A stretch of DNA of 64,000 nucleotides, taken from contig OX457034.1 of NCBI GenBank assembly GCA_949752745.1, forward strand, positions 5,574,264 through 5,638,263, written 5' to 3'. Shown here piece after piece: positions 32,101 through 45,049 of this stretch. Under the pieces are notes generated by a model, which saw only the letters and a list, made by a program, of their open reading frames with translations, did not search any database and was not told the DNA's origin. A program made the position numbers and the translations under genes. The DNA is from Protula sp. h YS-2021. Taxonomy: Eukaryota > Annelida > Polychaeta > Sabellida > Serpulidae. Position 1 is the first letter of the stretch, and every line of letters starts with the position of its first letter.

Positions 32101-34350
32101 TATTAGGGTAAAATCATTCTGGACAAGTAAGTTTTTCTGTTCTTAGTTTTAGAGGTACTACATATTTTAATTAAATAAATGTTCATTCCGACAGATATTT
32201 TTTTTCTTTTGTGTTAGACTTAGTTGTTGCTGTATTTTACTGTTTGTGTCAAAGGTTATTCTTCATCAGGCATTTACTGATTGCTAGATTTGATATTTCT
32301 AAGATTTCTCGATCACCCTCAGTTCAAAACTACGCACGTTGTTATTTTTAAAGTTAACGTTCTATAAATGTCAACATTAAGATCGCATAACGTTTTGGTC
32401 GGTATAAGTGGAATATAGATATAGGTATGGATATGGATGTGCCGTATACCCTTTAACATTCAGACACCACTTAACAGGGGGAGCGGAAGTTATTGATAGA
32501 TATTGAATGTTGCTGTCTTTATGTTTATGGAACAATCGGTTTGCAAAATGTTAAAATGATCATGTATCACTGTCCTTCGGAGACTCAAATATATGCATTA
32601 ATGTGTCAGTGCTTTCACCTCCTCTTGTGTAATTATTGCATTTCTGTGGTTTGTCTGGGCAATTTCTTGTCTTAAGTTTCAACCTTGTGCAATGGACAAT
32701 AACTGGCAATGTGAAAACGTGACAGACTATTATATTTTGCATCAGGATCTCAGATTTTCCCAATCAGGTTCTCGGAAATAAGACGTACACCCTTTGCTAT
32801 CGATACCAACCAAACATATATTAGTTATGTGAGATTGTGGTTATCTTTATGTTTGAGATTTAGATACCAGGTCGTGTGCATCTGGGTGCTAACAAAGAAA
32901 GTCGTTTTTAGACACTAGCTGTGTAATGTACTGCACATTTTACGTATAAGTTTTGTGATAAGCATCATTGCCTTTTCCTCTGCCTATTAACACATCCACA
33001 TAGCTACACTAATCTGCCAGCCACATGTTCCGATCTTTGCTGAAGATATGCAATGCCGTATTTTTAACTGGGTAACGATGACAAATTGGCCGAAATAATA
33101 GATAAAAATGAATACTAACTGGCACTGGATTTTCAACCAGATTTGTCACAACTGCGCTCAATAGAAATAATACTAAACTGTTTATTTTGTACTAAATCAA
33201 GCTCAATATAACATTATAAGATAAATAAACCTTTTAACTGATTATATCTTCGAAAAGATATCGCTCAAATTATAATCTAAAATTGCAGTTTTTTTAACAG
33301 CGTAACAATATTTTTAAGTTATATTTCAATTGCGGGATGAATGCACATCGACAGACTCCAAAAGTTTTAGTAAATTCCCACCTATGTGACGTCACAGGAA
33401 GTGTACTTGTTGGACAACACTGGGAAGTAGGGTGTGCCCAACAGTATATTTGCGAATTGTTACGTGTTTGGCTACATTTATTTTCATTAAACAGGATAAA
33501 CTCAAACTGATATGATATATCACCATTGTGACAGGTATTGCACATTTTGTTATAGTCCGGCTGTTGCTAAAAGGGGTTCTTTCCATCGCCGGCTGCCAGG
33601 CACTTCCCGGTTCACTGAACGGAGTTTGCGAGTACAGGGGCATAAAGTACCGTGCGAGACATTTTATAACAATGCAATACCAAATCATGTAACGGCTCTT
33701 CGTTAAAAAGAGCCATGTTTTTGCTCCCTTACGTTGTTCGCAGGAGTACTTGGCTTCTTTCCTAAAATTGTAAAAAATTACTCCACCACAAATCGAACCC
33801 ATGTTAAATTCTCGTCTTAATAATCTGCCAAATGATGCGGTCAGTGGCAGGGGTACCCGGGGTCCTGGATTACTCGACGCAACCCTAATCAATACCCATA
33901 CCCAGGTTTTTAGGCCCCAACCCTTCGGATTGGGGCCTATAGGTTTGGGGTGTCTGTCCGTCATCGCTTTAGACCCCTATGAATTATGGCGGTTGGGGCC
34001 TGCTTGTGTTTCACAAATACTTACTTGTTCTATTCACCTCAGATGTTGTATAAAAAATCACAAAAAAAATGTCACTTCCATATCTCGTCCTTCGTAAGCA
34101 TCAAAATTTCCGTCTGAAAACACAAAATAGGGATTTGAAGTATTCGGTTTTCTGTCCATTTTTTTGTTTCAGTTTATTCTTAGTCTTCTTTTCTTTGCCC
34201 TATAAGCTCATAGTCGAAATGAATCGTTTATTACAAAATATTCAGGCCCGTTCATAGGTTGTTTTCCTGTTGTTGTTTTATAATTTCCACTAAACCAAGT
34301 GTTTACCTAAAGGTTTTTGAGACATATTTGAATGGCAAATATATAAACAA
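32101..34350. other. Non-genic stretch with unclassified dispersed repeats
   Basis: No gene recognised. Near 33911-33937 AGGCCCCAA pairs with TTGGGGCCT around a short loop; the neighbourhood (GGGGCCTATAGG, GTCTGTCCGTC) resembles 35195-35265, suggesting a dispersed repeat. Confidence 0.4.
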
Positions 34351-35062
34351 GGGGGGGTCTAGGACAGAACCCCCCGGGACCGAACCCCCCGCGCGCATAA
34401 CCCCCCGTGCCAAATCCCCCCGATCGGACCACCCCCCCCCCCCCCTCTCAAAAAGCCAATATAATATGTCAAATTAAACACACCTTTATTCAATCATGAT
34501 TTTATAACTTGAGATGTAATTCATTCTACAACATTTTGCAAAAGCTGTTTTACTACGATGACTACAACTGACTAATGCCAACAGTCACTGTTGGTTTAAA
34601 ACTGAATATTGTGAGCTATTCCTCTGAAAAAAACCAAGATGTTTCTGTTGCGAAAGTCACGAACAATGTGCACTATCCTATTTCCTGTTTGGACACTTTG
34701 CTGTCGTCGTGGTTCTGGAAGGTGACCTCCTATAATTTGGTTTATGGTGACATTGTTTAGGCTGTGTTCTCGTAGAGGAATGTCCAGGAACCGCCATAGA
34801 TTGGGGTGGTGAGCGGCAACGGCAGCTTGCATTTTGCGGTGCCACCCAACAATAGTGTTGTTGGTCCTCGGTAGTTCCTCCCAAAATATTCCGCAATCGG
34901 GGTTATTTCATCGGACAGTTCCTCTTGGAGTTCCTCTAAAGCGTGGGGGGGGGGGGGGTTTGGACCTCTCCATATGGGGGGGGGGGTCTGGCATGGGGGG
35001 TTATGCGCGCGGGGGGTTTGGTCGGGGGAGGGTTCGGTCCCGGGGGCTTCTGTCCGGAATCC
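34351..35062 (-). mobile_element. MULE-derived foldback element with G/C-tract arms
   Basis: The left arm (about 34360-34447) contains GGGACCGAACCCCCCGCGCG and CATAACCCCCCGTGCCA. The right arm (about 34944-35060) contains the same words inverted. Between them the minus strand carries a Mutator-like transposase C-terminal remnant (34596-34950). Inverted arms around a transposase fragment indicate a decayed DNA transposon. Target-site duplication (8-10 bp expected for MULEs) was not verified. Confidence 0.75.
34596..34950 (-). pseudogene. Mutator-like (MULE) transposase C-terminal fragment
   Basis: The minus strand reads EELPRTNNTIVGWH, then HHPNLWRFLDIPLREHSLNN and finally FFRGIAHNIQF before a stop. 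This order (PRTNN.VEGWH, HP..W..ID.LR.EQ..., ..LRGIAHN) is the known C-terminal signature of animal MULE-type transposases. A preceding piece with ELSDEITPIAEYF is in another frame, so about 25 codons are deleted or frameshifted. The catalytic DDE core is absent. Confidence 0.8.
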
Positions 35063-35309
35063 AAACAAGGGACAAAAGATTGGCAGTATTGAGCTTGTGT
35101 TAAACATATGTTTCAGCATAAATCATCAGTCCAGGAAATTTTTTAGAAAAGAAACATGTTTCTCGTGGTGAAAACGTGAAGTTGATTCTTAACCCCCTAC
35201 TGGGGCCTTAGGACCCAGACGAGGGCTTTAGATTTGGGTGTTTTCCGCCCGTCCATCGCCGATTGCAATTCTCACCTTGATAATAAGTTTCCCACGATAG
35301 GTAGATGTA

Positions 35310-35313
35310 TGTT

Positions 35314-35346
<33 letters not shown>
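35310..35346. repeat. Poly(T) tract
   Basis: A homopolymer of about 35 T, possibly the tail of an inverted retroelement copy. The left-flanking sequence (35190-35300) resembles the unclassified repeat near 33890-33990. Confidence 0.7.
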
Positions 35347-35529
35347 ATGTGATTTGGACCTAATTTCGAGGTCACAGTGGCCGCCATATGGGATTCTCAG
35401 CTGCTGTTGGTGCTATCCTGCCTACGATGGCTGTCGTACATATTTGAGTGCATCTAGAAAATTTAAAGGTTGTATATGTAATTGAGATAACATCATTTGC
35501 TCGTGGCGATTTTTTAAAGAAAGTAAAGG

Positions 35530-35738
35530 TAGTATGTGTGGTGACGATTCATTCAGTTAAGGGCGTTGGTCTGGTAATGCCAGGGTCCCGAGTTCGAATT
35601 CAGCTTCTTGGTAAGAAGCAAGGGATTGGCGTGCGCCCAGGTTCCTTAACTAGGTGAATGCAGTGGATTAGATCACTTATAACGGAATGAGAATTTGACG
35701 ACCACTGATTCTTTCGGCCACTCCCTTTGGAAAAAAAA
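35530..35738 (+). mobile_element. tRNA-derived SINE
   Basis: The head has a degenerate A box and a B-box-like GGGTCCCGAGTTCGAATTC. The body continues AAGCAAGGGATTGGCGTGCG and the 3' end is TCTTTCGGCCACTCCCTTTGG followed by an A run. Head, body and 3' end all match the SINE sequence at 49802-50222, which defines a family. Confidence 0.8.
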
Positions 35739-35892
35739 AGATGATACGTGTTGCCATGGCGCATAAAGCAGTGACCGAATTCATCTAACGTTAAACGCAG
35801 TTTAAGTACCTGCCGCTGTCCGATAGAACTTGTACAGTATCACAGAATACCTGTCACAACGCCGATGTCCTACTATAACTAGGACGCAAGCA

Positions 35893-36225
35893 AGACGTTT
35901 CGGCCCAAAACCATTTCGGCTCACTCCCAATGATCAACAAATAATTGTTGAAAGCCATCAGACTGGAGTTGGTTAGAAGAATAAAATTTCACAGCTGTCT
36001 TGAAATAATTTATGGATACATGAGCCTAAATCTTCAACCCTTTCTAAGTAATTACGGTTTTAGTTGGCCGAAATGACTTGGGCCGAAAAGTCTGGGCAAA
36101 CTGGGTCAAAAAGTCTTGGGGGAAAAAAGTGGGCCGAAATGTCTTGGCAGTTCAGATGTGGGACGAAACATCTTGGGCTGAAAAGGTCTGTCATTTCGGA
36201 CCGGGCCGAAATGTCTAGAAGCCAC
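35893..36225. mobile_element. Small foldback-like element (TTTCGGCC arms)
   Basis: GACGTTTCGGCCCAAAACC with ATTTCGGCTCAC (35893-35923) is inverted relative to repeated GGCCGAAATG and GGGCCGAAAAG words at 36066-36217. The core is about 140 bp. The arms are made of short repeated words, as in the two larger foldback-like elements. Confidence 0.6.
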
Positions 36226-36239
36226 TAGGACGATTGATG

Positions 36240-37260
36240 TGGCGGTACAGCATTTGTATGTGTGGCTAACCGGGGTTACGAGTTGTGTATGTAACAGATT
36301 TGTCCCGTTCCGTAGTCATTCCTCTTCTCAGATGGGTGGATCATTTGCCGGTGTCATGGCCTCAAGCGCCTTTGTGAGTACTTGAGGGTTTTGCAGCCTT
36401 CCTAAAAGAATAACATTAATAATAAATAAGAAGAAAAAAATGTGTGGCCGGCGAAATGAAGTATTTGGAAACCTATCGTTTTCTAGGCTGGCATGGATTC
36501 ATGAGTTCCTGAAGCCCTGCGTTAAAACTGGATTACAGTATCCTAATTATACTCTGGATATAAAAAATGGGCTCATGAAATTCTAGAGGCTTTCGCAAAT
36601 ATTTTTTTCCTATGTGGTTATCGAATGAGTTACTGCACTCAGATGTTTAAAACACGACTTCGGAGCATGAAGTTAACTTGTTGGCTCAGGATCCCAGCCT
36701 GAATTCAAACCGGAGCTCATTGACGAAACTAAAAACCACAGAAAAGACGATAGTCTCGTTCTTTCTCGGGGCCTGAGGGTCTTCTAGCTCAAATTCAAGG
36801 AGTTCGGAGCCTATTTGAGGAGGGTGGGGTTGGAGGGAGGGAGAGTGGGGGAGTTCCCTGTGTTCACTTCATGTTTTGAATACTTTCTATCGCCTGATCA
36901 ATTCGAAGTGTGTCAAATGTAAGGTAGTAATGTTAATATGTGCCGCGTTTTAAACGCTGTGCACAGCTCGCTAAATTAATTTAATTAAATCTATTCTAAA
37001 CACAATGAAAGCAGTCGCTGGAAGCATCAAATATGTATAAATACACAGCATTGCGTGTCATAGCCTCCTTCGCAAGGGGTTGGCTCTGTCTGCCGGAGAG
37101 AGTTTTCCCCTTTGGTTAGGGTGAAGGGGGTACTTACTTCTATTTGAAAATAAAGACGTTAGGTATTTAAGACTAGCCAAGTGAACAGAATTGTTAGTAT
37201 TGGTTGGCCATTCTTGAAGATTTGTTGATTCTGGGACATTTGTTGCAGTTATGTCATTGT

Positions 37261-37314
<54 letters not shown>

Positions 37315-38107
37315 CGATTGCAGCACTGGTTTGTCTGAAAAGTTGTAGTCAGCCCCCTCCCTCCTCAGCCCAACTGCACCCCCTATAGCGCAACAATTTA
37401 GCATAAATAATGCCGCTCTAAATTCGTCTGGGATGTAGTGGTGTTTTCTGGTTCTTTACATGACCAATTTTTGTCACCATGTTGTTTCCTGGTGAAAGAA
37501 CTGCAGTGTGTGGTGTGGAGTGCCGCCCCCTCCCCACTTCCTTACTTGACTTCATTCTCTGTTTGCGTGACTTGAAAAGTTTTAATCTATCACAGCTGAA
37601 CGGAAGGCTGGTGAATTCCGCCATTGATCAGAAAAATTCTTTTGAATCATGCCCCAGTTTCTGCCGTGATGGCTGCCGACGAATTAATATCTGCACAGCT
37701 TAGCTGCTCTAGTTAATTTTGCCGCATTGCACATACATGTATTATATATGTAGTCGTAGTTGATCTGCATCGCGGAAATTGACAGCTGCGGCAGTCTGTG
37801 TTATTCCAGTGCACAAGCAGGAAGCTGTAACAGATGATCTCTCGTACTGTGCAAGTTAGTTACTGTAATAATTAACAGGGGTCGCTTTGTTCCGTCGAAA
37901 GACGGAAATTCTTCGGTTTTGAGTCGAAATTTGTGGTGTACGAGATCAACTGAATTTAGCAATAATTTTTTGTTCACTTTTGAGGAGCGTGTAAACGTGT
38001 ACATATCCCCCCCACTCGAACCCGCAACTGTAACGTCAGTCATTCGCGCGCTATTTCGGTGCTTCGCGGCAGAGAGTTTTTCCGTCGATTTCGACGAGCC
38101 AGAGAAC
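36240..38107. other. Non-genic stretch
   Basis: No exon recognised. It contains a (GA)n tract at 37262-37311. Short open frames near 37800-38120 on both strands show no recognisable domain. Confidence 0.4.
37262..37311. repeat. (GA)n microsatellite
   Basis: About 25 GA units. Confidence 0.95.
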
Positions 38108-38114
38108 GACCCCT

Positions 38115-38465
38115 GAATCAATCGGCTGTACTGTACAAATTAATCGGTTGTAGTGTACAAGTTAACCGGTTGTACTGTACAAATTAATCGGTTGTACTGT
38201 ACAAATTAATCGGTTGTACTGTACAACTTAATCGGTTGTAGTGTACAAGTTAACCGGTTGTACTGTACAAATTAATCGGTTGTACTGTACAAATTAATCG
38301 GTTGTACTGTACAACTTAATCGGTTGTACTGTACAAATTAATCGGTTGTACTGTACAAATTAATCGGTTGTACTGTACAAGTTAACCGGTTGTACTGTCC
38401 AAATTAATCGGTTGTACTGTACAAGTTCTCTACTGCAGCAGTTGATGTGTTGTACTGTACAAGTT
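38115..38465. repeat. 22-bp minisatellite, about 15 copies
   Basis: The unit contains GGTTGTACTGTACAAATTAA. The palindrome TTGTACTGTACAA recurs in each copy. Confidence 0.93.
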
Positions 38466-39904
38466 GCGTAACTTGCACTGCGGAATCCAGCTGGGGGGGG
38501 GGGGACGGGAGGCTGGTAGTCAATTTAGTGTAGATGTTCTGCCGTACCCGCATCTGGCATGTATCAGGAGGGGCTGGTGGTGAGCAATACGGAGTTAGAC
38601 TCGGTGATTTGCCCGGTGCTTTACACCATTGAGAAGAAAAACGCGATGCGGCAAGCGGATACCTTGTAGTGTACTGTGAACCTTAGGTACCTGGCCCGCC
38701 CACTGGCATCACGATAGGATCATGAATAAAAGTGTAGTGGGGCTACTTATAGGCGGATAAAACATACTGTGAATCACGAAAAAAGGCGTAACGTTGATCG
38801 TGAATCCGTTACCACATTAACCCATCATCACCTTTACGCATCGCTTCCTCGGGGCTAACCGCACGTCGGCACAAGCATTACAATGTAGACCGGTAGACAG
38901 CTGTAGAAACGATTTTGTTATGGTAGGGAAATTTTTCATTTAACGTTAATGAAAAAAAAATCTTGAAACCCCAGATCTACCTGTGCCAGATGACATGCCC
39001 TTCCCCCGCCCCCTCCCCACCCCCGCCCTCCGAGTTATACACTTAGATCATGTTGATATCGAGACGCTGTGTGTTTGCATGAAAGTATTAGTCATTTCTG
39101 AAAGGCAAATATGCTACACCCTCTGAACACAAAGTAGTGTGCATTACAGCTATAAATAGCCTCACTTGTAGAAGTTTTAACCTGAAACTTCTACTGATAA
39201 ATTTGATTTTTTTTCATACTGTGGCCAAAAAGAAAAAAATGGAAAGGAAAAAACGCCGGGGTGTTGTACAGTTTGAATTTCCCAGAAGAAGTAGATGAAA
39301 AATAATAATAAGGACGAAGGGCTTTTTGGAATACACGACTGGAAATTCTACCACGCGGAAACCTCCCTCGCGTAGCTGATAGCGATTTATCAAGTGTGGG
39401 TTTTAAAATGCTGACACTTCTATCATTTTCGCTAACCCCCGCCGTCCTGCCTTTTTAGCTGTGCCAGTGAATCGTAAAAGAAGTCTCCCCACATTTTTAT
39501 GGCGGTGTCATGTAAGGTGTTTGTGCGTACAACAACTGCAAGTATTGTGTGCACAAATAATGGTTATCCTTGAAAAAACAAAATGGCTGCGGGGTGAATG
39601 TGCTGCTGAACAGGTCTCGCTTGTAATTGGGCTATTGTTGTTGTGATGCCACTAATTACTGCGGGCTGGAAATGGTTGTGCTGACTGTGAAAGAAATGTT
39701 GGGAATTTGACCGACCACTCACCTCATCCCCCTCCCCCCTCCACCATTTAAGTGACTCCAAAAGAAATTCTAGATTCTGGGATAAATTGTTCATATATAT
39801 ATATATATGTGTGTGTGTTACAGGCAATTTGTGTATTCAGGCAATTCGTGAATTGTCTGAAATTTTCAGGCAATTCGTGAACGGCCTGTAGGGGTCACGA
39901 ATTG

Positions 39905-39994
<90 letters not shown>

Positions 39995-40726
39995 CAGGCA
40001 TGTTTAGTGACATGCTTGGTGACATTTTTATTTAAATGACATGTTTGGTGACATTTTTAAATGAAATGTTTATTGACATTTTTTGATGACGTGTTTGATG
40101 ACATTCATTTTTTGATGACATGTTTAGTGACGTTTTTTATGACATTTTCAGGCTGGATTGACGGGAGAACTAGGAACTAATGCCGGGGATTGGTGACATA
40201 TCCTGATAGCGGATTCAACAATTAGGAAATCATAAGGACAACATGGTTATCATATCGAAGGTACGTCTCCACAGAAGTGTCCAACGGTTGGAAGGATTTT
40301 GTAGAAGAAATAACGACATGCGTTTAATCAGTTTCTCATTTTTTTTCCAAAGACTGGTGTTGATATCAGCGAAATGCTGTTCATTACAATATCAATTTTT
40401 TGAGATGTATAGGTAATTTCATTTGGCATGTGCACATGTTTTTTCGGACCTTAAAAAATGAAATTGTGGTTCAGGGCTCAACGTTAACAGAAGGTTACTT
40501 TGTGGGATGTTGTGCTACTGTGATCATCATGACCTCGTTTGGATAGCGCCTATTGTTATTGTTACACGTCATCAAAGATCATGGCTGATGGGTTCAGGGT
40601 CGCTCCACCTGAAAAAAGATTCAGTGTGGTGAACGCGTCTTTTAAAGTCGGGCCACTTCTCGCTTTTGTTTTACGCGTGTTGTTCAAAACGTGATTTGAA
40701 TAAATAAGTGTCTGTGGGTAAAGATA
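38466..40726. other. Non-genic stretch with AT-rich simple repeats
   Basis: No gene recognised. It holds (AT)n at 39905-39989, degenerate GACATGTTTGGTGACATTTT units at 40005-40155, and an inverted pair AGGCAATTCGTGA / TCACGAATTGCCT just left of the (AT)n tract. Confidence 0.45.
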
Positions 40727-40935
40727 CTTCGGCCGTGTACCACTTCGGCCATGTGTCACTTCGGCCGTGTACCACTTCGGCCCTGTGTCACTTCGGCCCA
40801 GTGTCACTTCGACCATGGGCCGCTTCGGCCGTGTATCACTTCGACCATATGTCACTTCCGCCTTGTATCACTTCGGCTCTGTGGCACTTCGGCCCTGTGC
40901 CACTTCGGCCCTGTGTCATTTCGATCCTGTGCCCC
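40727..40935. repeat. 18-bp minisatellite
   Basis: About 11 copies of CACTTCGGCCGTGTATCA variants, all in one orientation. Confidence 0.9.
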
Positions 40936-41139
40936 TTGCCAGTCCTACACCAGAACTTTTTGTCCCTTCAGTGACCGCTCACAAACTCGTCCCAGCGCAA
41001 TGTAACCAAATGAAGACTGCTTGTGATTGTCTATAAACCAAGCCGAAAAGGTCACAGACGGAATGCCTTACGGACCGTTCATGCCCAAAAAAACATTTTC
41101 TTTCGAAAAACTTTTTTCATCGACACCATCACAGATCCA

Positions 41140-41912
41140 AGTTGTATACGACATTAGGCTGTGTTGTAGACGACATTAGGCTGTGTTGTAGACGACAGGC
41201 TGTGTTGTAGACCACATTAGGCTGTGTTGTAGACGACATTAGGCTGTGTTGTAGACGACATTATTCTGTGGTGTAGACGGCATTAGGCTGTGTTGTAGAC
41301 GACAGGCTGTGTTGTAGACGACATTAGGCTGTGTTGTAGACGACATTGGGCTGAGTTGTAGACGACATTAAGCTGTGGTGTAGACGGCATTAGGCTGTGT
41401 TGTAGACGACATTAGGCTGAGTTGTAGACGACATTAGGCTGTGTTGTAGACGACATTAGGCTGTGTTGTAGACGACAGGCTGTGTTGTAGACCACATTAG
41501 GCTGTGTTGTAGACGACATTAGGCTGTGTTGTAGACGACATTAGGCTGTGGTGTAGACGGCATTAGGCTGTGTTGTAGACGACATTAGGCTGTGTTGTAG
41601 ACGACAGGCTGTGTTGTAGACGACATTAGGCTGTGTTGTAGACGATATTAGGCTGTGTTGTAGACGACATTAGGCTGTGGTGTAGACGGCATTAGGCTGT
41701 GGTGTAGACGACATTAGGCTGTGGTGTAGACGACATTAGGCTATGTTGTAGACGACATTAGGCTGTGTTGGAGACGACATTAGGCTGAGTTGTAGACATT
41801 AGGCTATGTTGTAGACGACATTAGGCTGTGTTGGAGACGACATTAGGCTGAGTTGTAGACGACATTAAGCTGTGTTGTAGACGACATTAGGCTCTGTTGT
41901 AGACGACAGAGA
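41140..41912. repeat. 22-bp minisatellite, about 35 copies
   Basis: The unit contains GGCTGTGTTGTAGACGACAT. Some copies lack the last few bases (ACATTA), giving short 17-bp variants. Confidence 0.93.
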
Positions 41913-42589
41913 ATGTCTTGTATTCGCCCTGTCATTCATCCATGACTGCTTTTACCGATGTCACCGAGAGCAATTCGTAGAGATCTGAATCCTAATTCTG
42001 AGACAAGAGCGCGTCCTATTGTAAACTTGGTTCACTCACGAAGGTTTCACCGTGTTGTCAGTCCGGTAATACAGTGATACACTCCAGTGATACACTCCAC
42101 CGCTTGCTGTGATACATCTTAGTTTACAAGCCTAGAACGTGCTCTATCAGTTCACACCCTTACGTCTTTTATGGCCTCGTATCAGTCAAAAATATGGAGA
42201 AAAATGATTGAGGGGAAACTTCAACGTGTCAGTGAACGATCTAAATGAGATAAATTGTTGGAAAAAAAGGGTTTAAAAAAGAAAAGAAAAAACAAAGAAA
42301 CGTATTTAGCTGTCAATAAACATATTTGTGTCTAGCTAAAAAAAATCGTAACATATTATGGACGCGTATTCAGTTTGATTTTCTATTGTTAAATGACAAG
42401 TTTTGCTATTTTTTCTGGATACGTGTGTTTGTTCGATGTTTTATAAAATGGCAGTTATTTCACGTTAGATGAACAGATAAGCCAATCAGAGAAGAAAAAG
42501 ATTTCACTTGATTAATCAAAGTTGTGATGTCGTTTTTTGGCGTAAAAACTATCAATCTCGATCATGACAAACAAAACGAAATCAGTTAG
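41913..42589. other. Non-genic stretch
   Basis: No gene or named repeat recognised. Confidence 0.4.
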
Positions 42590-43745
42590 GTAACACAGTG
42601 CTCGAACATTGCGACGGACCGAAAGACAGTGAACGAACATAACGACGGACCGAAAGACAGTGAACGAACATTGCGACTTGCCGGAAGATAGTGAACGAAC
42701 ATTGCGACTGACCGAAAGACAGTGAACGAACATTGCGAGCGGCCGAAAGACAGTGATCGAACATTACGACTGGCCGTAAGATAGTGAACGAACATTGCGA
42801 ACGGCCGAAAGACAGTGAACGAACATTGCGACGGACCAAAAGACAGTGAACGAACATTGCAACTTGCCGGAAGATAGTGAACGAACATTGCGACTGACCG
42901 AAAGACAGTGAACGAACATTGCGAGCGGCCGAAAGACAGTGATCGAACATTACGACTGGCCGTAAGATAGTGAACGAACATTGCGAACGGCCGAAAGACA
43001 GTAATCGAACATTTGCGACGGAGCGAAAGACAGTGAACGAACATTGCGAAAGGCCGGAAAATAGTGAACGAACATTGCGAACGGCCGAAAGACAGTGAAC
43101 GAACATTGCGACTGGCCGGAAGATAGTGAATGAACATTGCGACTGGCCGAAAGATAGTGAATGAACATTGCGACTGGCCGAAAGATAGTGAACGAACATT
43201 GCGACGGAGCGAAAGACAGTGAACGAACATTGCAACTGGCCGAAAGATAGTGAACGAACATTGCGGCTGGCCGAAAGATAGTGAATGAACATTGCGACTG
43301 GCCGAAAGATAGTGAACGAACATTGCGACGGAGCGAAAGACAGTGAACGAACATTGCAACTGGCCGAAAGATAGTGAACGAACATTGCAGCTGGCCGAAA
43401 GATAGTGAATGAACATTGCGACTGGCCGAAAGATAGTGAACGAACATTGCGACGGACCGAAAGACAGTGAACGAACATTGCGACTGGCCGGAAGGTAGTG
43501 AACGAACATTGCGACTGGCCGGAAGATAGTGAACGAACATTGCGACTGGCCGGAAGATAGTGAACGAACATTGCGAACGACATAAAGTTAGTGAACGAAC
43601 ATTGCGACTGGCCGAAAGATAGTGAACGAACATTGCGACGGACCGAAAGACAGTGAACGAACATTGCGACTGGCCGGAAGGTAGTGAACGAACATCGCGA
43701 CTGGCCGGAAGGTAGTGAATGAACATTGCGACCGGTTGAAAGAAA
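42590..43745. repeat. 31-bp minisatellite, about 37 copies
   Basis: The unit contains GAACGAACATTGCGACTGGC. It is a mosaic of several unit variants with a higher-order duplication (42620-42760 resembles 42850-42990). Minus-strand frames of up to 360 residues are spurious. Confidence 0.93.
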
Positions 43746-44330
43746 ACAATACCCCCAGCTTCATGTTGAATTTGTAAAGCCACATTGACGAAAGATTTTC
43801 AAATTAAAACATTTAATCCTAAAGAACATTCCAAGCCGTAGAATTGTTCACATGTAAAATACTCGCCGGATTTGAAAAACTACAGCTAAGGGATCAAAAG
43901 TCTAGTGTTTTCGTTTGTTCTTAATTTGTTGTGGCCTCGTAGAATTTTTCAGGAATTACTAACAAAACAAACACAATTGACCAACATTTGGTAACAAAAA
44001 CCTTGGCGTTTTGAAAATTCAGTTCATTTACCAAAGAATATTTTGCTGTCATCTGGTTTATTCGATTAACCGGTTTATATGATTATTCGGTATATTTTAA
44101 ACGCGAAACGACTCGGGATTTTTAAAACAGTATGCAATTAAGCGGTTAACGCGATTATCCACTGCGATTAAACAGTTTACACGCTTGTACGCTGTGCGAT
44201 TAATCGATTTCACCTGTACTTTGAAGAAATTACCATAACGAACAGATAGATTGGCACACGCACTGGAGACAACAAAATATGGATATCAGATAAGAAAAGT
44301 CAGATTTGCTCAATAATACACGATCAAGAG
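43746..44330. other. Non-genic stretch
   Basis: AT-rich; no gene or repeat recognised. Confidence 0.4.
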
Positions 44331-44845
44331 GGAAGTGCTTGAGTGAGAACCATGTCAAAAAGGACCAATCACAGTGCTTGGGTGAGAACCATGTCAAAAA
44401 GGACCAATCACAGTGCTTGAGTGAGAACCATGTCAAAAAGGACCAATCACAGTGCTTGAGTGAGAACCATGTCAAAAAGGACCAATCGCAGTGCTTGAGT
44501 GAGAACCATGTCAAAAAGGACCAATCACAGTGCTTGAGTGAGAACCATGTCAAAAAGGACCAATCACAGTGCTTGAGTGAGAACCATGTCAAAAAGGACC
44601 AATCACAGTGCTTGAGTGAGAACCATGTCAAAAAGGACCAATCACAGTGCTTGAGTGAGAACCATGTCAAAAAGGACCAATCACAGTGCTTGAGTGAGAA
44701 CCATGTCAAAAAGGACCAATCACAGTGCTTGAGTGAGAACCATGGCAAAAAGGACCAATCACAGTGCTTGAGTGAGAACCATGTCAAAAAGGACCAATCA
44801 CAGTGCTTGAGTGAGAACCATGTCAAAAAGGACCAATCACAGCTT
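44331..44845. repeat. 39-bp minisatellite, 13 nearly identical copies
   Basis: The unit contains GAGTGAGAACCATGTCAAAA and GGACCAATCACA, so every unit has a CCAAT core. Copies are almost identical at all positions. With a period of 13 codons, about 199-residue frames run through on both strands. The lack of codon-position bias and the equal openness of both strands favour satellite over gene. Confidence 0.93.
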
Positions 44846-45049
44846 ATTGTCTTATCGAAGACTTCAGGCAGAGAAAGTGGAAAACTTCTTTCTGGTACGT
44901 TTTAGAGGGATAAAAGATAACCACTGCCAGGTATACATCAGTGAGAAAAAGTGAGATGCGGATCATACAGACAGGGGAGGGGGCTAGACAATGGGTTCGA
45001 AGCGATTGGTGATATTGTGTGTTAGTTACTGGTCAAACCACTCTTTTGG

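Noticed and set aside
33392..33964. 190-residue non-repetitive frame on the minus strand
   Set aside because: No domain, splice or composition support; part overlaps a dispersed-repeat palindrome. Treated as chance.
37801..38121. 106-residue frame on the minus strand and 65-residue frame on the plus strand
   Set aside because: Overlapping frames on both strands without recognisable domains or splice sites.
42582..43783. 360-residue and other repeat frames on the minus strand
   Set aside because: A product of a 31-bp array: three units make 31 codons, so all frames look similar.
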